NCBI GenBank assembly: GCA_021784995.1
Contig: JAJYHA010000040.1
Span: 1 to 5,281, forward strand
DNA from: Myxococcales bacterium
GTDB taxonomy: Bacteria; Myxococcota; Myxococcia; Myxococcales; Anaeromyxobacteraceae
Direction: 5' to 3'
DNA length: 5,281 nt
Shown here: one piece after another, positions 1 through 5,281 of the stretch
How positions within the stretch are numbered: the stretch's first letter is position 1
Layout of the letters: each line of letters begins with the position of its first letter
The notes under the pieces: generated by a model
The model's database searches: none
Seen by the model: the letters and a program-made list of their open reading frames with translations, nothing else
Told to the model about the DNA's origin: nothing
Program-made: the position numbers and the translations under genes

Positions 1-1
1 C

Positions 2-610
2 ATCGTGCGCTTCGCCGCGCCGGCGCGGTCCGGGGAGCGCGCGCTGCGTCCCGCCCCGGATCGCTCGGGCACGCCGACCCCGATCCCCGCGCCACCACCG
101 CCCGTGGCGGTGGCCGCTCGCGTGCCCGGGGCCACGCGCGGCCGGGGGACCCGCGCCGTGGCCATCCTGATCGGCGCCGTTCTGGCCGTCCTGGTCGCGG
201 CGGCCGGATGGGCCGTCGTGCAGGCTCGGACCGCGCGACCGGCCCCGGCGCCCGCGGGTGGCTACGCGTCGGCTCTGGCCGAGGCACGCCGGCAGCACGC
301 GGCGGGGCACCTGACGGAGGCGATCGCGGCCTACCGCGCGGCGCTGGGCCGCCGGGAGACCGCGGAGGCGCTGGAGGGGCTCGGCCGCGCGCTGCGGGCG
401 GCGGGCGATCGGCCCGGCGCCGTGGCGGCGCTGCGGAGGGCGATCGAGGTGGACCCGTCGAGCGCCGCGTCCTATATCGCCCTGGCCCGGACGAGCGCCG
501 ACGACGGCCGGTCGGCGGAGGCGCGCGCCGCCTACCGGCGCTACCTCGCCCTGGCGCCGAACGGCGCGGGAGCCGACGAGGCCCGCGCCGCGCTCGCAGC
601 CGGCCGTTGA
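2..610 (+). CDS. Membrane-anchored TPR-repeat protein, 5' end outside the window
   Basis: Only the C-terminal part is visible. The frame is open to the left edge, so the GTG at 5 is probably internal and the true start lies upstream. Numbering from that GTG, residues 1-50 are a Pro/Ala/Arg-rich, presumably disordered stretch. Residues 51-72 form one hydrophobic transmembrane helix preceded by several arginines (R45, R47, R50), which suggests a cytoplasmic N-terminus and an exported C-terminus. A Pro/Ala linker follows. About three TPR units then lie at 87-118, 119-152 and 153-186, with the usual G/A/Y/A/P spacing (for example AVAALRRAIEVDP), plus a capping helix to the TGA. TPR domains bind proteins, and no enzymatic motif is seen. 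The partner is unknown. It could be the tail of a larger kinase, zinc-ribbon or assembly-factor protein. tsaD follows after 56 nt, but co-transcription is not shown. Confidence 0.75.
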   Translation: MVRFAAPARSGERALRPAPDRSGTPTPIPAPPPPVAVAARVPGATRGRGTRAVAILIGAVLAVLVAAAGWAVVQARTARPAPAPAGGYASALAEARRQHAAGHLTEAIAAYRAALGRRETAEALEGLGRALRAAGDRPGAVAALRRAIEVDPSSAASYIALARTSADDGRSAEARAAYRRYLALAPNGAGADEARAALAAGR

Positions 611-654
611 CCCGGTCGCCGGGGAGCGAGACCACGCCCGCCAGCCGGCGGGCC

Positions 655-659
655 GGAGA
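655..659 (+). promoter_or_regulatory. Ribosome binding site of tsaD
   Basis: GGAGA lies 7 nt upstream of the GTG at 667. This fixes the tsaD start at that GTG. The same frame is open far upstream through the TPR gene, but only as an out-of-frame shadow. Confidence 0.6.
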
Positions 660-666
660 CCGACGC

Positions 667-1668
<1,002 letters not shown>

Positions 1669-1673
1669 CGGCC

Positions 1674-1680
1674 GGGGAGG
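1674..1680 (+). promoter_or_regulatory. Ribosome binding site of rsmA
   Basis: GGGGAGG lies in the short tsaD-rsmA gap, 4 nt before the GTG at 1685. It supports that GTG as the start and translation from a shared tsaD-rsmA message. Confidence 0.6.
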
Positions 1681-1684
1681 CGCC

Positions 1685-2518
1685 GTGAGCCATCCCTCGC
1701 CGGCCGCGCTGCTCCGCAAGTACGGGCTGCGCGCGAAGAGGAGCTGGGGGCAGAACTTCCTCGGCGACGAGGCGATCCTGGACGACATCGCACGGCTGGC
1801 GGTGGACGGCCCCGGAGCGCGGGTGGTGGAGCTCGGGGCCGGGCTCGGGCACCTGACCGCGGCGCTCCTCGCGCGGGGCGCCGAGGTGATCGCGGTGGAG
1901 CGGGACCGCGACATGGCGGCCGTCCTGCGCGGAGAGCTCGGCGACCGGGTCCGGCTCGTGGAGGCGGACGCCGCGCGCGTCCACTACCGCGAGCTGGCCG
2001 GGGGTGCGCCCCTCGTCGTGGTGGGCAACGTGCCCTACCACCTCACGAGCCCGATCCTCTTCTCGCTGCTCGATCAGGGGGACGCCGTCGCGCGCGCGGT
2101 GCTGCTGGTGCAGCGGGAGGTCGCGGAGCGGCTGGCGGCGCGCTCCGGGACGAAGGACTGGGGCCTGCTCTCGGTGCTGCTGCAGCACCGCGCGGACGTC
2201 ACGATCGCGCGCCGCGTGCCCGCGGGTGCCTTCCTGCCGCCGCCCCGGGTCGAGAGCGCGGTGGTGCGGATCGCCTTTCACCCCGCGGAGCCGCCGGTGC
2301 GCGACGAGGGCCGCTTCCGCCAGCTCGTGCGGGCCGGGTTCGCGCAGCGGAGGAAGGTGCTCCCGAATGCGCTCAGCGCCGCCCGGGTCGCCGCGCCCGA
2401 CCGGATCGCCCTGGCGCTGGCGGCGGTGGGGATCGATCCGCGCCGCCGCGGGGAGACGCTGACGATCGCGGAGTGGGCCGCGCTGGTCGTCGCGATCGAC
2501 GACGAGGGGCCGCGCTGA
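1685..2518 (+). CDS. rsmA: 16S rRNA (adenine1518-N6/adenine1519-N6)-dimethyltransferase RsmA (KsgA)
   Basis: RsmA uses S-adenosylmethionine to dimethylate two adjacent adenines in the 3' terminal hairpin of 16S rRNA, a late quality-control step of 30S assembly. The product has 277 residues, typical for the family. The N-terminal signature KRSWGQNFL is at 18-26. SAM-binding motif I, VVELGAGLGHLT, is at 47-58. The acidic ribose contact is E72 in AVERD, and the adenine-contact region VEAD is at 92-95. The catalytic motif IV, NVPYHLTSPIL, is at 115-125. A basic C-terminal domain contains RRKVLPNAL. The frame starts at GTG 1685 behind a strong GGGGAGG. The gene lies 16 nt after tsaD, and both products act on translation RNAs. 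Loss of KsgA gives kasugamycin resistance in E. coli (family knowledge). The rRNA adenine N-methyltransferase (Erm) family is related, but the housekeeping context and the N-V-P-Y motif favour RsmA. Confidence 0.96.
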   Translation: MSHPSPAALLRKYGLRAKRSWGQNFLGDEAILDDIARLAVDGPGARVVELGAGLGHLTAALLARGAEVIAVERDRDMAAVLRGELGDRVRLVEADAARVHYRELAGGAPLVVVGNVPYHLTSPILFSLLDQGDAVARAVLLVQREVAERLAARSGTKDWGLLSVLLQHRADVTIARRVPAGAFLPPPRVESAVVRIAFHPAEPPVRDEGRFRQLVRAGFAQRRKVLPNALSAARVAAPDRIALALAAVGIDPRRRGETLTIAEWAALVVAIDDEGPR

Positions 2519-2612
2519 TCGTGCGCTCCAGCGCGTGCAGTCCGCAGAGGCCGCCCAGGAACGCCGGCCGCGTGCACCGCACCACGTCGCATCGGCCGGT
2601 CGGATGATGCAT
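2373..2612 (-). CDS. Possible small zinc-ribbon protein (or remnant), antisense to the rsmA 3' end
   Basis: The minus-strand frame from ATG 2612 encodes 79 residues. The first 30 contain Cys8-x4-Cys13-x9-Cys23-x2-His26, reading [21 protein letters not shown]. This matches the widespread small treble-clef/zinc-ribbon pattern C-x4-C-x2-P-x6-C-x2-H, in which R-P after the second Cys and G-L before the third are characteristic. Codons from residue 4 to about 35 mostly end in G or C. Past residue 35, inside the rsmA antisense overlap, third positions turn mixed and the sequence becomes Arg/Pro/Ser-rich shadow. Two readings are possible: a short real gene with a junk tail, or the surviving piece of a decayed gene cut by the rsmA end. 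An upstream in-frame ATG exists at 2669, but the intervening 19 codons look non-coding. No good ribosome binding site is seen at either start. It lies on the same strand as, and downstream of, the 91-codon gene ending at 2683. No function is assigned. Confidence 0.33.
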   Translation of the reverse strand: MHHPTGRCDVVRCTRPAFLGGLCGLHALERTISAAPRRRSRRPARPTPRSSASPRGGADRSPPPPAPGRSGRARRPGRR

Positions 2613-2670
2613 GGGTGCCCGCCCGCAAACTCGCCCGCCCACACGCCCATCGGTCGAGCGGGCACCCATG
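2610..2670. repeat. Perfect 13-bp inverted repeat with a 35-nt spacer
   Basis: CATGGGTGCCCGC at 2610-2622 is the exact reverse complement of GCGGGCACCCATG at 2658-2670. It lies between the convergent ends of rsmA (2518) and the 91-codon minus-strand gene (2683), where a bidirectional terminator would be expected. However, the 35-nt loop is long and there is no T-run on either side. On the minus strand each arm contains an ATG (2669 and 2612) in the zinc-ribbon frame, so a folded transcript would hide those starts. It could be a terminator or attenuator, a protein-binding site, or a short mobile or duplicated palindrome. Confidence 0.6.
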
Positions 2671-2679
2671 TCCCGTACC

Positions 2680-2691
2680 GGGCTACAGCCC
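2680..2691 (-). terminator. Weak hairpin at the stop of the 91-codon minus-strand gene
   Basis: GGGCT-AC-AGCCC is a 5-bp perfect stem with a 2-nt loop that overlaps the TAG stop (2683-2685). A second small stem, CCCG-TAC-CGGG, abuts it at 2672-2682. There is no U-tract, so intrinsic termination is doubtful. These may only be GC-rich chance stems. Confidence 0.2.
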
Positions 2692-2958
2692 CCGGCCCCG
2701 TGCGGTCGCGAGCAGGAGGCTCATGTTGCGCGCCCCGTTCTCGCCGAGGTATCGGCGAAAGGCGGTGGGGTCGAGCTTCATGACCCGGATCGTCCGCTCG
2801 ACGATCGCGTCGTAACCCAGCGCGCTCGGCTTCTTCAGCTCGAGCGCGATCTTCAGGATGGCGCGGTGGAAGGCCGGATCGACCCCCCCGGCCGCCGCCG
2901 CGCTCCGCGCATCCGGGGCGGCCTGCCCGGTCGTCGGTCCCCGTCGAGCGCCCGCCAT
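2683..2958 (-). CDS. Hypothetical small basic protein, 91 residues, function unknown
   Basis: I do not recognise a family. From ATG 2958 the product begins with about 25 low-complexity Ala/Gly/Arg residues. A compact, well-formed segment of about 65 residues follows (26-91): an amphipathic helix [20 protein letters not shown], then [24 protein letters not shown], then [14 protein letters not shown] at the C-terminus. There is no Cys, signal peptide or membrane helix. The all-helical, Arg/Lys-rich character would suit a nucleic-acid-binding or adaptor role, but that is only a guess. Coding is supported by strong G/C preference at third positions across the conserved part. It is also supported by a TTGACA-17-TATCGT promoter upstream, giving a leader of about 43 nt. 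The frame is open further upstream to 3123, but those codons cross the promoter, so ATG 2958 is preferred. The ribosome binding site is weak. It is divergent from the deoxynucleoside kinase gene and convergent with rsmA. Confidence 0.7.
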   Translation of the reverse strand: MAGARRGPTTGQAAPDARSAAAAGGVDPAFHRAILKIALELKKPSALGYDAIVERTIRVMKLDPTAFRRYLGENGARNMSLLLATARGRGL

Positions 2959-3007
2959 CCGGTCCCGTCCCGTCGCCCGCGCCGCGTCGAGGCTCCGCAC
3001 GCAAACG

Positions 3008-3036
3008 ACGATACATGGCACGTCATGCGCTGTCAA
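3008..3036 (-). promoter_or_regulatory. Sigma70-like promoter for the 91-codon minus-strand gene
   Basis: Read on the minus strand, a consensus -35 TTGACA (3036-3031) is followed after exactly 17 nt by TATCGT (3013-3008). Transcription would begin near 3001, about 43 nt before the ATG at 2958. The stretch is noticeably less GC-rich than its surroundings. It sits in the divergent gap shared with the kinase gene. Confidence 0.6.
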
Positions 3037-3121
3037 AGCAGGTCGTGGAAGTGGCCGACGCGACGGGGTGAGCGCGTGGACAGCCCCGGGTGCACATGGC
3101 AAGCTCGCCCCCTCCGGGAAC

Positions 3122-3757
3122 ATGGAACGAGCGCGCTACATCGCGATCGAGGGTCCCATCGGGGCGGGCAAGACCACGCTCGCAAACCTCCTGGTCGAGC
3201 GGTTCGGCGGGCGCCTCGTGGCCGAGCCGGTGGACGAGAACCCGTTCCTGGCCGGCTTCTACGAGGACCGGCGCAAGTACGCCTTCCAGACGCAGCTCTT
3301 CTTCCTGCTCTCACGCTTCCAGCAACAGCAGCAGCTCTTCCAGCAGGACCTCTTCGGCCAGGTCACCGTCTCCGACTACCTCTTCGCCAAGGACCGCATC
3401 TTCGCGGCGCTGAACCTCGACGCCAACGAGCTGGCGCTCTACGAGCAGGTCTACGCGCTCCTCGGGGGTCGGACCGTGCGTCCCGACCTGGTGATCTACC
3501 TGCAGGCGCGCCACGAGGTGCTCCTCTCACGCATCCGCCGCCGGGGCCGGCCCGCGGAGCGGACGCTGGAGCCCGCCTACCTGGAGCAGCTCTCGAAGGC
3601 CTACAACGACTTCTTCTTCCACTACGAGGACACGCCGCTCCTCGTGGTCAACACCAGCGACGTCGACCTGGCGAGCTCGGCGCGCGAGCTGGAGGCGCTG
3701 GTCGCGCTGGTCCGCAAGCACCGGAAGGGCGTGCAGCACTACAACCCGGCGCGGTGA
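3122..3757 (+). CDS. Deoxynucleoside kinase family protein (dNK/dGK/dAK type)
   Basis: Members phosphorylate deoxynucleosides to the 5'-monophosphates with ATP in the cytoplasmic salvage of DNA precursors. The 211-residue product matches the bacterial length (about 205-225). It carries a P-loop GPIGAGKTT at 11-19, EPVDENPF at 35-42, and the base-binding helix [17 protein letters not shown] from 55, with Q58 in the place of the substrate-base glutamine of the family. [13 protein letters not shown] is at 83-95, the arginine-rich [14 protein letters not shown] at 137-147, and a C-terminal HYNP. At the usual D/E-R-S site it reads S-D-Y, and I believe this is shared by the subfamily beside pan genes. 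Base specificity cannot be read from sequence. ATG 3122 places the P-loop near the N-terminus as in the family. The ribosome binding site is poor (GGGAA just upstream). An in-frame GTG at 3068 would add 18 unlikely residues. Its own promoter was not identified with confidence. panB follows after 101 nt. Confidence 0.9.
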   Translation: MERARYIAIEGPIGAGKTTLANLLVERFGGRLVAEPVDENPFLAGFYEDRRKYAFQTQLFFLLSRFQQQQQLFQQDLFGQVTVSDYLFAKDRIFAALNLDANELALYEQVYALLGGRTVRPDLVIYLQARHEVLLSRIRRRGRPAERTLEPAYLEQLSKAYNDFFFHYEDTPLLVVNTSDVDLASSARELEALVALVRKHRKGVQHYNPAR

Positions 3758-3773
3758 CGGTGCCCGTTCGGCC

Positions 3774-3803
3774 TTGGCACCGGCGCCTGCTCCAGGGTAG
3801 ATT
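3774..3803 (+). promoter_or_regulatory. Candidate sigma70-like promoter for panB(-panC)
   Basis: TTGGCA (3774-3779) is separated by 18 nt from TAGATT (3798-3803), matching the -35 consensus at 5 of 6 positions and the -10 at 4 of 6. Transcription would start near 3810, leaving a leader of about 49 nt before ATG 3859. This suggests panB-panC can be transcribed independently of the kinase gene. Confidence 0.5.
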
Positions 3804-3827
3804 CGAGTCTCCTTCCAATGGGCGGGA

Positions 3828-3846
3828 CCTGCACGCAGGCCTGCAC
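3828..3846 (+). repeat. Direct repeat and palindrome in the panB leader
   Basis: CCTGCAC occurs at 3828-3834 and again at 3840-3846. Between and across them lies the perfect 10-bp palindrome GCAGGCCTGC (3835-3844), and CCTGC-AC-GCAGG (3828-3839) can form a small hairpin. The element ends two bases before the GGAGG of panB. It could be an operator or a weak leader structure affecting initiation. Confidence 0.35.
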
Positions 3847-3847
3847 C

Positions 3848-3852
3848 GGAGG
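3848..3852 (+). promoter_or_regulatory. Ribosome binding site of panB
   Basis: GGAGG lies 6 nt before ATG 3859. It selects that ATG although the same frame is open well upstream through the kinase gene. Confidence 0.75.
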
Positions 3853-3858
3853 TGGTTA

Positions 3859-4770
3859 ATGTCGACGCAGCCCTCGGCGCCACGCCGGCGCCTCACCATC
3901 ACCGATCTGCGCAAGATGAAGGTGGCCGGCGAGCGCATCGCCATGGTCACCGCCTACGACGCCGCCATGGCGCGCCTCGTCGACGAGGCGGGGGTGGACG
4001 CCATCCTGGTCGGCGATTCCCTGGGGATGGTCTTCCAGGGCCACGACTCGACGCTGCCGGTGACCCTCGAGCAGATGATCTACCACGGGGCCGCGGTGCG
4101 CCGTGGCCTGGGCCGGTCGTCGGGACGTGCGCACCTCACGGTGGACATGCCGTTCGGAAGCTACCAGGCGAGCCTCGACGACGCGGTGCGCGCCGCCATG
4201 CGCCTCGTCGCCGAGGGTGGGGCCGAGGCGGTCAAGCTCGAGGGCGGCGCCGAGTACGCCGACGTCATCCGGCGCATCGTGCGCGCCGGCGTCCCCGTGA
4301 TCGGGCACATCGGGCTCACGCCGCAGTCCGTCCACCGGATGGGCGGCTACGTGGTGCAGGGGAAGGACTCCGAGAAGGCGCACCGGCTCCTCGACGACGC
4401 GCGTGTGCTCCAGGGTGCCGGCTGTGCGGCGCTCGTCATCGAGTGCGTCCCGGCCGAGCTGTCGCGCGTCATCACCGGCCAGCTCCAGATCCCGACCATC
4501 GGCATCGGCGCCGGTCCTCACTGCGACGGACAGGTGCTGGTCGTGAACGATCTGCTGGGCCTCGACGGCGCCTTCAAGCCCAGGTTCGTGAAGCGCTACG
4601 CCGAGCTCGGCGGATCGATCGGCGGCGCGGTCGGGGCCTACGTGGCCGACGTGCACGCGGCCGCCTTCCCGGCCGAGGAGCACTCCTTCCACTCCGCCAC
4701 GCTGCGGCTGGTGCAGGCGCCGGAGCCGCCCGACGCAGACGACGCCCAGGTGGTCGGGGCGCCCGTCTGA
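3859..4770 (+). CDS. panB: 3-methyl-2-oxobutanoate hydroxymethyltransferase (ketopantoate hydroxymethyltransferase) PanB
   Basis: PanB adds a hydroxymethyl group from 5,10-methylene-THF to 2-oxoisovalerate to give ketopantoate, the first committed step of pantothenate and CoA synthesis. It is a Mg-dependent TIM-barrel enzyme of the cytoplasm. The 303-residue product contains MVTAYDA at 29-35 and [20 protein letters not shown] at 50-69, with D53 and S54 as metal and substrate residues. VDMPFGSY at 95-102 carries the second metal ligand D96. VKLEGG at 125-130 supplies K126 and E128. GHIGLTPQS is at 149-157, IECVP at 194-198 has the catalytic Glu195, IGIGAG is at 214-219, and EEHSFH at 273-278. 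These correspond to D45, D84, K112, E114 and E181 of E. coli PanB. E. coli PanB stops at EEHSFH (264 residues); this one has a longer N-terminus and 25 further residues, ending in an acidic, Pro-rich tail. The start is fixed by a clear GGAGG. panC follows after one base. Confidence 0.97.
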   Translation: MSTQPSAPRRRLTITDLRKMKVAGERIAMVTAYDAAMARLVDEAGVDAILVGDSLGMVFQGHDSTLPVTLEQMIYHGAAVRRGLGRSSGRAHLTVDMPFGSYQASLDDAVRAAMRLVAEGGAEAVKLEGGAEYADVIRRIVRAGVPVIGHIGLTPQSVHRMGGYVVQGKDSEKAHRLLDDARVLQGAGCAALVIECVPAELSRVITGQLQIPTIGIGAGPHCDGQVLVVNDLLGLDGAFKPRFVKRYAELGGSIGGAVGAYVADVHAAAFPAEEHSFHSATLRLVQAPEPPDADDAQVVGAPV

Positions 4771-4771
4771 C

Positions 4772-5281
4772 GTGGAGCTCGTCCGCGACCCGAAGGCATG
4801 GCAGGAGCGTTGCTTCGCCGCGCGCGACGCGGGGCGAAGGCTCGCCCTCGTGACCACGATGGGATACCTGCACGATGGGCACGCCGCCCTCATGCGCGAG
4901 GCGCGGCGGCGGGCCGACGCCGGCGCCGCGCCCGGGCTCGCCCTCGCCACCATCTTCGTCAACCCGACGCAGTTCGGGCCGGACGAGGACCTGGCGCGCT
5001 ACCCCCGCGATCTCGCGCGCGACCTGGAGCGGTGCGCGGCGGAGGGGTTGGACGCCGTGCTTGCGCCGGAGCGGCCCGAGCACGTGTACTCGCAGGAGCA
5101 CGAGACCTGGATCGAGGTCGGTCGCGTCGCGCACGGGATGTGCGGCGATCGCCGTCCCGGCCACTTCCGCGGCGTCGCCACCGTGGTGGCCAAGCTGTTC
5201 GCCATCGTCCAGCCCGACGTCGCCTATTTTGGCCAAAAGGACTTTCAGCAGCTCGCGGTGATTCGCCGGATGGTCCTTGAC
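4772..5281 (+). CDS. panC: Pantothenate synthetase (pantoate--beta-alanine ligase) PanC, 3' end outside the window
   Basis: PanC condenses pantoate with beta-alanine, using ATP through a pantoyl-adenylate, to make pantothenate. The first 170 residues of about 280 are present and the frame is open to the right edge. The N-terminus reads VELVRDPKAWQERC. The nucleotidyltransferase signature TTMGYLHDGH is at 28-37, with the HxxH histidines H34 and H37. IFVNPTQFGPDEDLARYPRD follows from about residue 63. RRPGHFRGVATVVAKLF and IVQPDVAYFGQKDFQQLAVI then form the pantoate/ATP site. GTG 4772 is chosen because it lies one base after the panB TGA, which implies translational coupling, and because the protein starts in register with family members. 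A clear ribosome binding site is absent (only G-rich panB codons). The residue before T29-M30-G31 is Thr instead of the usual Pro (normally P-T-M-G). Confidence 0.95.
   Translation, partial: MELVRDPKAWQERCFAARDAGRRLALVTTMGYLHDGHAALMREARRRADAGAAPGLALATIFVNPTQFGPDEDLARYPRDLARDLERCAAEGLDAVLAPERPEHVYSQEHETWIEVGRVAHGMCGDRRPGHFRGVATVVAKLFAIVQPDVAYFGQKDFQQLAVIRRMVLD

Noticed and set aside
607..635. TTGACC at the TPR gene stop as a -35 for tsaD
   Set aside because: No acceptable -10 lies 16-18 nt downstream (GACCAC).
2278..2628. Minus-strand 116-codon frame overlapping the zinc-ribbon frame
   Set aside because: It has no motif, low complexity and weak third-position preference. The other minus frame carries the zinc-ribbon signature.
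3077..3105. Possible promoter TGGACA-17-CAAGCT for the kinase gene
   Set aside because: The -10 matches only two consensus bases and would leave a leader of about 10 nt. It is too weak to annotate.
3300..3345. CAG/CAA-rich stretch in the kinase as a microsatellite
   Set aside because: It is short, in-frame, and encodes the Q-rich helix typical of this kinase family, so it is better explained as protein sequence.
2611..3858. Upstream extension of the panB frame to an ATG at 2611
   Set aside because: The extension reads through the kinase in the wrong frame, and the GGAGG before ATG 3859 marks the true start.
3856..4962. Minus-strand open frame of 368 codons opposite panB and panC
   Set aside because: It is a shadow of panB: Asp/His/Val/Gly-rich, with no domain and no start signals.

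Overview
This is a very GC-rich bacterial chromosomal window. Third codon positions are almost all G or C, GTG starts are common, and genes are tightly packed. It reads as housekeeping DNA with one small unexplained patch. The gene set fits an uncultivated or environmental lineage of the Methylomirabilota/Rokubacteria or deltaproteobacterial/Myxococcota type, mainly because a deoxynucleoside kinase sits directly upstream of panB-panC. That placement is an inference from gene order and composition; no marker here proves it.

Layout. Positions 1-610 hold the 3' part of a membrane-anchored TPR protein (+). Next come tsaD (667-1668, +) and rsmA/ksgA (1685-2518, +), only 16 nt apart. One makes the t6A modification of tRNA and the other dimethylates 16S rRNA, so the pair forms a small translation-fidelity block, probably co-transcribed. 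From 2519 to 3121 the organisation changes. A 91-codon gene of unknown function lies on the minus strand (2683-2958), behind a good sigma70-like promoter (TTGACA-17-TATCGT, 3008-3036). Downstream of it on the same strand, running into the 3' end of rsmA in antisense, is a reading frame with a textbook C-x4-C-x9-C-x2-H zinc-ribbon signature. A perfect 13-bp inverted repeat (2610-2670) overlaps its candidate start codons.

From 3122 to the right edge, three genes run on the plus strand: a deoxynucleoside kinase (3122-3757), panB (3859-4770) and the 5' 170 codons of panC (4772 to the edge). panB has its own promoter and leader in the 101-nt gap after the kinase. panC starts one base after the panB stop. 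PanB makes ketopantoate and PanC joins pantoate to beta-alanine, so these are two steps of pantothenate/CoA synthesis. The kinase would feed nucleotide salvage.

No tRNA, rRNA, CRISPR array, insertion sequence or phage gene was seen. I found no clear new multi-gene system. The least explained DNA is the minus-strand pair of small reading frames at about 2520-3040.
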